From Asterias rubens (taxonomy: Eukaryota > Echinodermata > Asteroidea > Forcipulatida > Asteriidae), in the NCBI RefSeq assembly GCF_902459465.1, contig NC_047064.1, forward strand, positions 7,714,762-7,778,761: 64,000 nt of DNA. The letters run 5' to 3'. Numbering within the stretch: position 1 is the first letter of the stretch; every line of letters begins with the position of its first letter. The notes beneath the pieces were generated by a model, which was not told the DNA's origin, searched no databases, and saw only the letters and a list, made by a program, of their open reading frames with translations. Below, piece after piece: positions 9,546-21,069 of this stretch. Position numbers and translations under genes: made by a program.

Positions 9546-10308
9546 TGGGGTGGTTCTGAAAAGAACCGTTGGTTTCAACTTGACGTTCCGATCAGTATGC
9601 TCTGATTGTCTTCTGGAGGGCGTTGCACACCCCCCCCCCCACCCCCAATACGACGTTGATAGAACCTCCAAGTATTTTGCTCGTATTTTGGATGTTGTCT
9701 CGTCGTTTTCTGTGTGTTGCTGTAACCAGCTGTATCTTTCGTCGTTCGATCTTTGTGAGTCCTTCTAAAACTGCGACCAACACCACCCCTGTCGCCATTG
9801 TTTCTTCAGACACTCGATATTCAGTACGGGGTCTCGACCAGAGATTTGCTGAGGATTGTCTCTTCCAGCTTTTTAACTGTGTTTTTAGCTGCCATCACCC
9901 AGTCTGAACCAGCTTGGACCGAAACGGAACCCTCTGTGAGTGTCTCCATCTTTCGTCCATCGACCTCTACACTGCTAGTTTATTGGGTGAGGAATTTCCA
10001 TTTTTATCAACTTTTTTTTTTACTACTGCTTGTTGTTGTCAGTATGCCGTCTAATGTTTTCTTGGGTAGCATTATTTTACTACTCTCTGTCCTCGGGTTT
10101 TCTGCCCATTTCAATGACTCTGTTGCCATTAACCACCCACTTGTTAAAACTCGCAACACACCTCCAATAAACTTGCTTACATGTAGGACCACACTTAGTC
10201 AGCAATACAGACCAATCCTTCTCTCCCCCAACCTTATCGTCGATACACGCCTCCGCTTGTTTAGATCTTCACTAAATATTGCATCCAACAAATGGTGCAT
10301 AGCTATTT

Positions 10309-10524
10309 TTGCTGATCCTGGCAGGCGACACCGAACTTAACCCAGGTCCACGTACTGTTAAATACCCTTGTACCCTTTGCAACAAAGCAGTTCGATGGGG
10401 ACAAAGAGCTGTCTGCTGCGACAATAATTGTGATAATTTAATGGTTCCACGTTTCTTGTATGAACATGTCATCAGAGGTCTACAATGCCCTGTGCAATTC
10501 ATCGTTATCATGGATCTGTTGTAA
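10309..10524 (+). pseudogene. LINE ORF fragment: 2A-like peptide and first half of a PHD-like finger
   Basis: The frame reads LLILAGDTELNPGP, which fits the ribosome-skipping 2A consensus DxExNPGP preceded by a hydrophobic run. It is followed by YPCTLCNKAVRWGQRAVCC. The second half of the finger (SWICCNCGMPSF, 10508-10540) is in a different frame. 2A-like peptides are known at the N-terminus of CR1-type LINE proteins of echinoderms. Confidence 0.8.
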
Positions 10525-10571
10525 CTGCGGCATGCCATCCTTTAGTTCATCGCTGCTGAATAACTCCTCCA

Positions 10572-11509
10572 TTGTGTCCCTTTCTAATTCTTTTGACTCG
10601 CCAAAACCAGCACAAACAACCTCCCAAAAATAACATTAAAATCACCATTGTGAACTGCAACAGCCTTAAAAACAAACACATTATCCTCAAGAGTACCATC
10701 GAATGTGAGAAGTCAGATATCGTTATCGGTACCGAGTCGCACCTTGATGACTCGATCTCGGACAGTGAAATTGTACCTTCAGGTTTCTCTATCTTCAGAA
10801 AGGATCGTAACCTCCGAGGGGGTGGGGGGGGGTGTTTATTATGATTAGGGAAAACCTGCTTCCTTTTAAATGTGACTTTTTAGACACTGATGCCGAACTG
10901 TTGTGGATTCACATTTGCATCCGTGGTCATAAACCGCTTCTTGTTGGATCCCTTTACCGCCCACCAAAGACAGACATACTAAATATTCACCAACTCAACG
11001 ACTCTCTCGACAGAATAAAGCAAAAATACAAAACTGCTGTCATCGTTTTGGGAGGTGATTTGAACCTCCCAGATATTGACTGGCCATCATCATCGGTCAA
11101 ACCGGGTGCATGTGATTCAGCGAAATGTTCCTTACTGCTTAAAATCTGCAATGTCCATGACCTGGAACAACAAGTCCGGAGCCCGACACGAATTAGCGGC
11201 CCTACAAGAAACATTCTTGACGTCACCCTCACGTCGCATCCCAGCTTGATTACCCACTGTTCAGTAAAAGCAGGCATTAGCGACCACGAGGCTGTCTCAC
11301 TTGGAATGAACTTAGAAGCAAAAATCAACAAAAAGAAACCTCGCAAAGTATATCTTTTTAGCAAAGGTGACCACAGCAATTTCAACCTGGACATGGCCGC
11401 CTTTAGTCAACAGTTTTTCTGTGGGGACCCGCTTACCAGATCAGTTGAGGAAAACTGGGACCTACTAAAAACTAACATTCTTAACACTATGGAAGCACAT
11501 ACCATCTAA
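10572..11509 (+). pseudogene. LINE endonuclease domain (AP-type), split by a frameshift
   Basis: The first frame (10572-10844) has IKITIVNCNSLKNK and TESHLDDSISD, with the catalytic Glu. A second frame (10832-11509) has LLVGSLYRPPK, VLGGDLNLPDIDW and AGISDHEAVSL, with the catalytic Asp/Asn and Asp-His. The shift falls in a G-rich run near 10836. This domain nicks target DNA for target-primed reverse transcription. Confidence 0.88.
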
Positions 11510-11922
11510 ATATACTAGCTCCCGCCACAACTTACCATGGATTAGCCAACACATCAGGCGTTTGATCAAGAAAAAACAACAGCTCTTCAACCTAGCGAGA
11601 GCTCACAATAGAGAAAGGAGCTGGAATAAATTCCGCGACTTTAGGAAATAATGTCCAGGGCAAAATCCAAGATGCCCACTGGAAGTATACTAATAATCTT
11701 ATCTCTGATCCAAGTGACAAAAACCAGAAACACTTTTGGAGATACATTAAATCTAAACGCAATGACTCAGTAGGGATCTCTACTCTTAAAACAGGCAACA
11801 ATATTGCCACTCGCAGTAAGGACAAGGCTAACATTCTTAACACTCAATTTCAATCAGTTTTTACTGTAGACGACACTACTCCATCAGTTACTCCAAGAAG
11901 GGTTTATCCAGATATCGGAAAC

Positions 11923-12790
11923 TTGGTCATTTCTACAGAAGGTGTTCTCAAACTTTTGCTGACACTTGATGTTAGTAAAGCTACCGGTCCAGATAACCTT
12001 CCTGCTAGAATCCTCATACATCACGCCAGAGTTATAGCACCCATCCTTGCTAAAATTTTCGAGCAATCGCTGAACACAGGCGAAATACCACAGGACTGGC
12101 TATTCGGTAATGTATCCCCAATCTTCAAAAAAGGGGATCGTTCTAAACCATCTAATTACCGGCCCGTCTCAATAACATCTATATGCTCTAAGATTCTTGA
12201 ACACATCATCTTCAGCCACATCATGGACCACTATGACGACAATACCATCTTGAATCCCGCTCAACACGGCTTCCGTCCTGGGCATTCATGCCAAACTCAA
12301 CTCCTCGTGACAGTTAATGACCTAGCTCTGGCCATAGATCATCGTAAACAAGTTGATGCCATCATTATTGGACTTTTCTAAGGCCTTCGACAAGGTCTCT
12401 CACAAAAAACTTATTTCCAAACTTAACCACTACGGCATTCGTAAGAACATCCTACATTGGCTGCAAACCTTCTTAACAAACAGATCCCAGCGAGTTGTCG
12501 TGGATGGGGAAGCCTCTGACTGGTGCCATGTAAGCTCAGGAATTCCTCAGGGTACAGTTATCGGTCCCCTCCTCTTCCTTACTTTCATAAACGACCTCCC
12601 AGACTCAATTCAATCTAACATCCGTCTCTTCGCAGATGACTGCTTGATTTACAGATCAATCTCCAAAGCAGAAGACCAGACCATTCTCCAAAGAGATCTT
12701 AACAGTTTAAAATCCTGGGCTGATAAGTGGAATATCCAATTTAATGTCGAGAAATGTCATAGCATGACTATAATTATCCCTGCTCCATAA
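11923..12790 (+). pseudogene. LINE reverse transcriptase domain, split by a frameshift
   Basis: The first part (11923-12381) has DVSKATGPDNLPARIL, PIFKKGD, NYRPVSITSICSKILE and QHGFRPGHSC. The second part (12353-12790) has DFSKAFDKVSHKKLI, GIPQGTVIGPLLF and the catalytic FADD box in LFADDCLIY. The frame break lies near 12370. The fingers/palm motifs are all present in order. Confidence 0.9.
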
Positions 12791-13119
12791 CAATATACAG
12801 TCGTCTTACCTTCTAGGAGATGAGTCTTTATCTACAGTCACTGAACATCCTTACCTGGGTCTCCTCCTGTCTCATAAACTATCCTGGAACAACCACATCA
12901 ACAAAATCACCACTAGTGCAAATAAAATCTTAGGCCTTGTTCGACGCAACTTAAAACACTGCTCTAGGGACCTCAAGGAACGTGCATACACAGCATTGGT
13001 ACGCCCTCGCCTGGAATATTGCAGTTGTGTATGGGACCCACACACAAGATCAAATATCAACAAAATAGAAGCCATTCAGAGACGAGCAGCCAGATAATGT
13101 TCTCAATAAATACCATTCT

Positions 13120-13431
13120 ATGGAAAGTGTTTCATCTATGATCAAGGAGCTTAATTGGCAGTCACTGGAAACCCGTAGGAGAAATGCCAGTCTTACAATG
13201 ATGTATCGGATCTCTCACAACCAACTACCATCCATAAATCCACTCAACTTTCTGACTCTTGTTCCCCTCGGTATATCAACACGCAGTTACCATCCACTGA
13301 AATATAATCTCTTTTCTCCCCGCACCAACATCTACAAAAACTCTTTTTTTCCCAAGAATTACCCCTGCATGGAACAATCTCCCAGTGCCTGTTGTCACTG
13401 CCCCGCTCTCCCAGTTCAAATCCACTCTTAA
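13120..13431 (+). pseudogene. LINE C-terminal region remnant
   Basis: SMIKELNWQSLETRRRNASLT and MMYRISH are typical of the region after the RT in CR1/L2-type elements. The frame is open for 103 codons, but a stop at 13096-13098 and a frame change separate it from the preceding part. Confidence 0.7.
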
Positions 13432-13534
13432 TCTACCCTAGTTGCTTCATCGGTCAAACGCGTGCGTAATCTTGGCGTGATATCCCATCATGGGACTTTG
13501 CCGAGTAGCGAAGTAGAAGTAGAAGTAGAAGTGG

Positions 13535-15379
13535 CACTGCGATTGTTTTGACAATTTTGATTGTGCTTTGGGTATACGCGCCCAGAGTTTCAGACGAGAG
13601 GACGGAGCCTGAAGCCGAATTCAAAGCCAAAGCCATAATTTAGAAAAGGGCGTACTATGTTAACACATCACCAAACCTATAGTATTGTGACTTGCGCCCT
13701 CTCCTGGCAGAATGTATTTTGGTTTGTGTGTCAAATTAATCGCTTGTAGACTCCTCCTCGTGCTTCAATAAGTTTATCCGTTGAGCAAAGTTTATGTCTG
13801 TGGATATTTTTATCACAGTCACTTACAACAATTATTGTATTAATATCTTTGATGGAAGGGTCCCTAAAATTGGAGACTGACGCTTTGACGCCACTCGAAG
13901 AGTTATCACTTATTAAAGCGATCAAATCAAAAGAGGGCGGGCTTGTTATTTCAATACTGTTTCTTGCTTTATTTGCGTGTTGGGGATCATCTCAAAAAGG
14001 CAAGATTTATCAGCGGTTAGTTTAAAAACCAAACCTTCGAACTCAATCTGGTACCCCAACTGACACGTGAGTGTATAATCCGCACACTCAAGTTAGTTCC
14101 ATGCCGATGGATTGCGAAACCATACTAGTAGTCGTCCCTCGGCACCTTATCCAAAATATATAATACCGGATACATCCGTAATCGTTCCCGACTTCGTGGA
14201 TCCGTTCAAAGTTGGATGGCACAATATACTGTGTGTGAGGGCGCAAAGCAATTATTTGAAGCTGTTTTGTTGCTCTTTTTGACTCGTGACGTGGGTCGAA
14301 CAATTTCAGTTAAACAACATTTTTGTTTCCATTTTTATTTTTACACAATGTTTTGATACCGTACACAATGATATACTTCAAGACAGAATACACTAATGGT
14401 ATACTAGTAGGGAAGCCCCGGTAAGCGTTTGCTTGATTTGGGAATGACATACAGGGCGAAGACAGACAACGGACACACAAGACAAAAACAGACATCTTTA
14501 CTAGAGCGACATTGTGGGGTCTTCCTACAGGTGACCAATAAGTTTGCTCTCAATAAGTTTGCGTTCCCTATTTTGCTATAAAACCGAAAAAATACAAGCA
14601 CAGTTCTTTATGCCTTCTTTTATAGGTATTATACTTTCGAACATGTTTGTTCATGTCTGCAGCCTCCTAGCCATTATATAGAACAGCATTTTCATGTGTG
14701 ACTTCTTCCCACGAAACCAAGACAAAGTAGTGAAAACTAAAATTAATGTGGTCTCTGACAAACTGAGCGATCCGCAATTACTTTCATTGTCATCCACATT
14801 GGGTATTTTCTTCGGTAGTCTCTCACCACCAAAAGTCTGAATAGAGTAAGCTATTCACACAGTCCTCTATTCACCACTCTTCACATAAAGAAGGCGTAGT
14901 TATCACAAGCTGTCAGACTACTCCTCATTAATACATGCATGCTGGACGTCTTATGGTCGCCGGTCTATATCCAGGATAAAAAACTTCAGCGATTCTGGTA
15001 ATGTGTCAATTAGAGTAGAGTGCAACATGTAGGTGCTAACGGTTTCTTTATTTATAGACTCTCTATCTTCGCGAACATTCTAATCCAGATTCTGGTAAAG
15101 ATAGAGGTTTAAATTCGACAATAATTACCGTATGACTGTGATTTGTATATTGAATAGTTTGATAGCCTTGGTTATGGGGGTGGAGACCACCTTCTTATCG
15201 AAACGTTGGAAATGTGGATGAGAAGTCGATGTTTTCACTGCCGTGTGTGATATAAGCTGAATCTTTTTTATAACATTACACAGTGTGTAAAATCTCACCA
15301 GTGCAGCCACTTCTGTGTCCGTTATTTAAACAACTGTTTAGGCTCCTCTTTTTTTCGCAGCTCTTTCGGAACCCATGAC
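13535..15379. other. Intergenic stretch, no gene recognised
   Basis: I see only short chance ORFs. A CTCF-like AGAGGGCGC core lies on the minus strand at 13694-13707 (CCAGGAGAGGGCGC). The base composition is ordinary, and no repeat family noted elsewhere is recognisable. Confidence 0.5.
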
Positions 15380-15558
15380 AGTGATACTTTACGGAGGCCA
15401 CGAAGGCGATTGTCTCCATGCCCCCTGGTCACTGCCTTGGTATACCCTTAAAATGCTCTAGTAGAAATTTACAATTTCCTCAGGGTGCTCTTTACAATGG
15501 AGCAAGGGACAGATGCCCTGGTGCCCTTCCCCTTTCAAAAACGAAGCAAACAGGCCTG
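15380..15558 (+). repeat. Family C short repeat, copy 2
   Basis: It starts GTGATACTTTACGGAGG and continues CACGAAGGCGATTG, TGCTCTAGTAGAAATTTACA, TGCCCTGGTGCCCTTCC and TTTCAAAAACGAAGCAAACA, ending GGCCTG. The ends are bounded as in the copy at 8250. Confidence 0.75.
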
Positions 15559-15559
15559 T

Positions 15560-17717
15560 ATTCCCTCTCGTAAAACATAAATTCTCCGTTTGTTTACCAT
15601 GTTTGGCATTGAGCTCCACCGGATGAAATAAAATAAACTGAATAAACAAAACCCGCGTGATTCTATTTGTAAAACTCATAATTCCGAGAACCTCCTTTGT
15701 AGTTCCATTGTGGATCTGTAGAAACAAGACGAAAGAAAGCCACTGTTCCGTTTAGTGACTCCGGCTATAAGCACTCCCGTTTTTCTCTGTGATGTTTGCC
15801 GATCGGATGTGTACAATGTGAACTCATGTACCGTGGACACTAACTAAAGATTTCTGTCTAGTGCTGACTGCCATCATCAGAAACGAAACCCAGTTGACAA
15901 AAAAGACGCAGGCGGCGACCGGGCGCCTGACAGATCCGACCCGGACAATAGGGGTATGGGATTTGGATCGTGTGTTCCTTGCTGGTGACTCCAGGAAGGT
16001 GACGTGGGTCTTCTAAATAACAATGGAGCACGGGATGAATGGAAGATCCGTCAAACTGGCGCATCCTGTCATCGGGACCCTCTCTCTCTTTAGACCATTG
16101 ATGGATCCGCGTAACGAGAAGGGCGGTCCTGGCAGGGTATTATTTAGGCACCGCTAACGAAAAACTGTTTGGTGGTATTCGATTTTAGGTTTTCCTTTCT
16201 TTTGATGATCCTGGATGTTCGATTGATCTATGAGAGAGGACTGATGGGGACCATCTTGGAAAAAGAGAACCCTTGATAAGAATTTTTGTTTTGAAATCAT
16301 ACGTTCTTCCTCACACATCATTTTTGTTTTTAACTTTTGTTGTTACGTTGTAGCTGTTGTTGTTGCTGCTGCTGCTGTTGGTGCTGGTTTCGTTTAGATG
16401 ATCCTCCCGCAAGGGATTATCGGCAAACCATAAACGCCAGGCAGGCAAAAGCCAATCAATCACATACACATATTGGTTTTATGATGATAAATCGCACAAA
16501 ATCAAGACATGTTAATTCTGAGCCATATAGCGACAATACTTATTCTAGTTATTGTGAAATCGGCGGTTAGCTTGGAAGGATTCGAACCCACGACCTTGTG
16601 ATTACAAGTGTTGCAGTCTACACACTGGACATCTTGCACATTGTCGTTTTTTAAAGAAGGTTGTTATTCTTCATCTAAATGATAACCTGTGGTCATGTCC
16701 GGCTGGTAAAATCATCGATTGAGTTCTTTAAAAGTTTGAGTCTCATCAAAAACTCGAATGTTCCATCCCAGAAATTGACATCGCTCCCACGAGTTGTTCG
16801 CATTGTTTTTTACCCGTCGCATCCGAAAGGTTCTATAAGTTGGAAACAAAACGCCAGTTTGTTCATTGAGTGCCTTTCAAAGCTCCAGTGGTATAGAAGA
16901 TCCACAAAGCTTTTGAATAACTTGAGACGATTTTATTCATTTATTTTTATTACCTCCCTGTGGAATAAGTTGACTGTCCGACGGTCAGTGACACTGTCCC
17001 CGAATAGCGTATGACAATCAAGTAAACTTGTATTTTTGTTGGCAAAGACGTCACACAAATGTGGAGGGCCTCATTTTTAAGATATTAGGGTTTATAAAAA
17101 CTCTAGCCACAACTTCGCCAAAAAAACCCACATACATGTACTCGGAACGCGTGTGTGTGTAAGCTGGGGGGGGGGGGGACATGCTTGTCTATTTCAGAGT
17201 GACGACGGAGCGTGTGATGGCTGAGCAGTGGCTACGACAAGAACGCCGAAAAGTCAGCATCGTTTCTACAGCTATCGTTTAGTCGCTAAAAACAGCATTA
17301 ATCCATCCCCATCGCATAAGCAAGGTTGAGTTGCAAAGCTGCCTATGATGTATCTCTTTCTACGACCGATTTCGCCATGAGGATGCGTTTTTCCTTGTCA
17401 AGAAAATTCAAGCAATGTACCAAAGGCCAAGTATGAGGTCATAGTTGGGGTTCGCATTCTTTTCTCATTCAAACTTGAGGATGTGGACAAACAAGAAGTC
17501 AACTATTTCGTTGACTTCGCAAGGAACACTGTGGTCAAACAAAAATAAGAGTCAAAGCAGGATGAAAACACGATCAAAAATGCACAGACGTAGCTTGAGT
17601 CCCGGAAACACCTCCGAAGTATTTCTTGCCCGTGGGGGCCGCAGCGCGTCTCTGAACCCTCGCACTCGGTGCCTTCGTGACGCGCCCTCTAAATGTATAT
17701 AACTCTAAGCATATTAT
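15560..17717. other. Intergenic stretch with simple repeats and a tRNA-like SINE fragment
   Basis: It includes a TTG/CTG microsatellite (16340-16385), the tRNA-like fragment at 16562-16630 and a 14-base G run (about 17165-17178). A GC-richer segment at 15860-16140 has no coding signal I recognise. Confidence 0.5.
16562..16630 (-). repeat. tRNA-like SINE fragment
   Basis: The minus strand reads GGTCGTGGGTTCGAATCCTT, a good Pol III B box, preceded by an anticodon-arm-like stretch. It lacks a clear A box and complete cloverleaf, so a SINE head or tRNA relic is more likely than a functional tRNA gene. Confidence 0.5.
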
Positions 17718-18139
17718 TTAAAGGGGCTCTCCATCTGAAGCTTGTTCCCACCATCAAGTAGTTCAGCTGGATGCCTGTCTGGACATTTTAAGGCAACAAA
17801 AAATAATAATAAATGGTAACGAGCAATGGAGAGCTGTTGATAGTAATACAACAAATTGTTTAAAAATGGCTCCCTCTAAAGCATTATAGGTTTTGAGAAA
17901 GAGGGAATCCTTATAATTACTTAAATATAAGTGAACCCAATAAAAAGGCTTCAGGCATGAATCCCTTTCTATGAATCTTAAAGCACACACATTTTGTACT
18001 ACAAGTGTGATTTTTTGTTTCATTATTCTCTTGCAAATTTGGTGACCAATTGAGTCCTTTCACAGGTTTGTTATTTTATACATATTGTGTTGGGATACAC
18101 CAAATGAGAATACTGGTACTACGTATGCAGTGCCTTTAA
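17718..18139 (+). mobile_element. TTAA-flanked MITE family A, diverged copy 3
   Basis: It starts TTAAAGGGGCTCTCC and ends AGTGCCTTTAA. The body keeps GAGCAATGGAGAGCTGTTGA, GAGAAAGAGG and TTTCACAGGTTTGTTATTTTA. It is more diverged than the copies in GTF2A2 intron 2. Confidence 0.7.
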
Positions 18140-18276
18140 ATGCCAGAAGGATTATTCATATATGGATCAACACATTCATAAGTGCGAATTTGTTGCCTCC
18201 AATTATGTAAATAATATTGAATCTGTTTTTGTTTTTTTTCTTCTTTTTTTTCTTTTTCTTTTTTCGAGGAACTTTA

Positions 18277-18583
18277 TTAAAGGGAAGGTACACGTTTGGT
18301 AATTACTCAAAACAAATATTAACTTAAAAACTGACTTGGTATCGAGCATTGGAGAGCTGTTGATAGTATAAAACATTGTGGGAAACGACTCACTCTGAAG
18401 TAACGTAGTTTTTGAGAAAGAGGTAACTTCTCACTAAAATAATAAAAGACTTCTAGCTAGAAGTATTTTATTCTTTTCTGAAAGCACGCAAATTCGTCCA
18501 ACAAGGGTGTTTTTTCTCTCATCATTTTCTCGCAACTTCGATGACCTGTTGAGCCCAAATTTTCACAAGCTTGTTATTTTATG
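18277..18583 (+). mobile_element. MITE family A, copy 4, right end missing
   Basis: It begins TTAAAGGGAAGGTACACG and runs through GAGCATTGGAGAGCTGTTGA, CAACAAGGGTGTTTTTTCTC and TTTCACAAGC. It stops after TTATTTTATGC, where another element with a TTAAAGC start (about 18592) takes over. Confidence 0.7.
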
Positions 18584-18591
18584 CTTTTTTT

Positions 18592-18961
18592 TTTAAAGCA
18601 AAGTGTACTTGGTTTTTAGAACCGTTGTAATGTTTTTAATCGTTCCTCTAATATGCAATCCCGGAAAATGTCATTTCAAATGATATCGTTTTGGGTATCA
18701 CCGGAAATCTGGAGCGTCTAATGTCCGTATAGGAATAATATTCCGTAATTAGAATTCACAATCTGAGAAACGTGTTATGCAGAAGCGTTTCTCAGATTGA
18801 GTGTTTTCATCACTCTCTCTGAAACCGCATTCCTTTGAATTGAAGTGGTTCTTGTCAAATGTTCTGTTATCAATAGCTGCAGTGCTTCTTGCCAATTTTG
18901 TATGGTCATTATTTTTGGAAGATACCAATAATGCATGTAAGTTATTTTGCTTACTGCCTTG
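18592..18961 (+). repeat. Second MITE-like element with internal hairpin
   Basis: It starts TTTAAAGCAAAGTGTAC. It contains a hairpin with perfect 14-bp arms (18759-18772 and 18786-18799). It also shares CAT.CCTTTGAATTGAAG, ATCAACAGCTGCAGTGCT-like and TGGTCATT.TTTTTGGA landmarks with the element at 25867-26263. Confidence 0.55.
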
Positions 18962-19213
18962 GCATATTATACCGTAAAGCTATAACATAAATTTTCAAAT
19001 AATATACAAACAAACTTCGTGAAAATAAGGTGTGCTTGTTTTGACTATGACTTATTACACGGTGAATGTGAATGGCTGGTTTCTTTGCACCAACCATGCA
19101 AAGTTTATCCCTGATACCCGACCACCCCAATTTTGACCGTTGACTCCATCCAACCACTGTCCACCCTCAACATTCGGATGACCAACTAATAAATAACCCC
19201 GTAAGAAACAATA

Positions 19214-19340
19214 ACATCAACATCGTGTCGCAGCCTAGCGGTTAAGAGCACTGGAGTCGAGCTATGGTGTTTCTGATCAGCTGAGTGTGGGTTCGAATCC
19301 TAGTCGTGACAAAGTTTGAGCAAGACATTTAACCATCATG
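19214..19340 (+). repeat. tRNA-derived SINE
   Basis: An A-box-like TAGCGGTTAAGAGCA is followed about 50 nt later by the B box GGGTTCGAATCC, then by TTGAGCAAGACATTTAACCAT, the SINE body. It is too diverged to fold as a functional tRNA. Confidence 0.6.
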
Positions 19341-20265
19341 CTGCGTACTTTGGATGGGGCGTAAAGACATTGGTTACGTGTGTTGTGTAATGCACGTACA
19401 TTTATTTGAGAACAATGTGGCCCTTAAGAGAAGGGGGTTTACCCCGGTGTTCATGGGTACATCGGCAGCACCTTTTAAACTATTAATGGTAAAGGGATAT
19501 GTCTCATACTGAATATCATACTTCAAAACGTAGCTCCACAGGGTTACGTTATTATTATTATTAATATTAACAGCAAGTGGTATACTTAAGGGGAAAAATA
19601 CTTGGTGATAACCAAAGAACAATAAGTGCAACCTGTTCAATCCAAACATACAATGTATAACCATGAAGGAAGAATGGTTTACTTAACGTTCACCGAGCAT
19701 TGATTTAGAACAACTAATTTGAACAGTGTCCTTAAAATATTGTCTTAGCCGATATGCTCATTAAAATTCATTATTGCCGTTAACGCACACTAATTTGAAG
19801 GGAAAAAAAGAAAAAAAATCAACATTGGCCTTGAAATCCTTGAAACCCTTTAAGGAGGACGGGAAGGAATATTATACCTGTTTGCAAAGACTAATTGATA
19901 ATGTTCGTTACTGATTTGTTTGCACGCGCATCTACCGAGGAATGGAAGAATACATTTCGAGTAGTCTCAGCGTCTGTATCTATACATTATACTGCCTACG
20001 CAGTTCAATGTCCCTCAATCTGGTAACCATGGCAACATGATCTTTCTGTCTATTTTACATAATCAGCATTGTCACTTTTATTAATTTCGCTGAGAGAATG
20101 GACCCAACCCCGGTACTGCGGGACACCCTCCTGTACCCTGCTCATGGGTTCATAAACGAGTAAATCCCAGCGCTGTAGTGGTTTCTGAGGCGATCCCTGT
20201 ACATGCCCGGAGGGAGTAGCAGCATCCACTGTGACAGCGCCATGTTATTTGCTCAACAATCATTT

Positions 20266-20295
20266 CAGACTCGAGCCGCGCCAAAATGTCTAGAC
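20266..20295. promoter_or_regulatory. SMAD6: Candidate Smad-responsive element of the inhibitory Smad gene
   Basis: A perfect GTCTAGAC palindrome lies at 20288-20295, with a further CAGAC half-site at 20266-20270 next to a GC-rich GAGCCGCGCC. GTCTAGAC is the optimal Smad3/Smad4 site and is the known feedback element of vertebrate Smad7 promoters. Here it sits about 230 bp upstream of the TATA box. Function is an inference. Confidence 0.6.
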
Positions 20296-20523
20296 GTCTC
20301 GTGACTTAAATAAGCCAATCAGCGGGTCCGGAGTTTGTGAGCTCACATTCTGTGTAGTAAAAAAAAACCACTCGTGTTGATTTTTCGTTCATCGCGCACC
20401 ACACACACGTAACGCAGCGTCCAATCACGATCACATACATTTTGTATACACATTTATCGAAAACTCACATGTACGGTGTACATTGTAGAGTGCACATGTG
20501 TGTGGAGGTTTCCTGCACTGCTG

Positions 20524-20532
20524 TATATATAG
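20524..20532 (+). promoter_or_regulatory. SMAD6: TATA box of the inhibitory Smad gene
   Basis: TATATATAG is followed about 30 bp later by TTATTTCTTG, implying transcription from near 20554 and a leader of about 515 nt. The flanking region to about 21500 is CpG-rich. Confidence 0.5.
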
Positions 20533-20553
20533 ATAGCGGATTGTAGAGCCTTA

Positions 20554-21069
20554 TTTCTTGTTTTGGATTCTCCTCAACGTGGATGTTTTAAAAAGTTTGG
20601 AGATCGTGACCGAAGACGATTTTGGGAGTGCTTTATCTATGTACCTTTGGGATTTTGTCCTCGCATTGGTGCGGCGGAAGTGTACGTAATCTGCCTGTGG
20701 ATGCAAGGCGCTGTGCTGGCGTCACGTTGCCGCGGAGTAGGCCAACGCACTGAGTGCTCAACCGTATGACGACCCGCTACGACCGGGGGTAAACTACGCA
20801 GAGGGCTTGCTTGCATGCAGTGCATTCATTACCTTGTTGGATAACGAATGGTGTGTGTGGGGGGAAGGAAGAGCTACTGTTTATGTCTTGACCTGCACCT
20901 TTACTACACGAGGATTGTTGTATAAAGTCGGGCCGGGTTATCTTGACCACCAGCCCTTACTCAACTGATGCTGAAGACCGAATTGGATTTAAACTTGGAG
21001 GGTCCGGCGCATGGAATGGTCAACGCTAGACTCCGTGGGCTATGACCGTGTGCACGAATCCTATGTCGC
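20554..21069 (+). promoter_or_regulatory. SMAD6: 5' leader with several upstream ORFs
   Basis: Upstream ATGs lie at 20583 (3-codon ORF with stop), 20639 (16 aa) and 20702 (about 22 aa). Those at 21011 (70 aa, to 21223) and 21042 overlap the main start out of frame. The main ATG at 21070 has a weak context (C at -3, T at +4). If the leader is unspliced, translation should be strongly attenuated. The transcript start is inferred, so the number of uORFs actually present is uncertain. Confidence 0.5.

Larger units (their letters stand above)
9546..13534 (+). mobile_element. Degenerate CR1/L2-type non-LTR retrotransposon with 2A peptide, PHD-like finger, endonuclease and reverse transcriptase
   Basis: One LINE about 4 kb long, with its coding sequence spread over several frames. 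In order it holds: a GGTGGTTCTGAAAAGAACCG 5' leader; a hydrophobic segment (about 10000-10100); a 2A-like GDTELNPGP (10324-10350); a Cys-rich PHD-like finger split by a frameshift; an apurinic-type endonuclease (ESHL, SLYRPP, GGDLNLPDIDW, SDHEAV) over 10620-11300; and a reverse transcriptase (NYRPVSITS, LDFSKAFDKV, GIPQGTVIGPL, LFADDCLIY) over about 11920-12780. A C-terminal region follows (LSWNNHINKI, LGLVRRNL, and the ORF at 13120-13431), and then a GAAGTA microsatellite tail at 13503-13534. Frameshifts lie near 10440, 10620, 10836, 12370 and 12790, with stops near 11507 and 11649. The copy is therefore dead. Frame changes at a poly-G run (10818-10836) could partly be sequencing error. The family is secure; the exact clade (CR1, L2 or Crack) is not. 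Confidence 0.92.

Noticed and set aside
16679..17014. 111-aa ORF upstream of the Smad gene
   Set aside because: No homologous motif, no start context and no repeat-encoded protein seen.
19214..19290. Functional tRNA gene
   Set aside because: Has A- and B-box-like sequences but no proper cloverleaf or anticodon arm, and is followed by a SINE body.
20563..20769. 68-aa ORF starting at the putative Smad transcription start
   Set aside because: Begins at TTG, not ATG, and has no homology. Treated as 5' leader.
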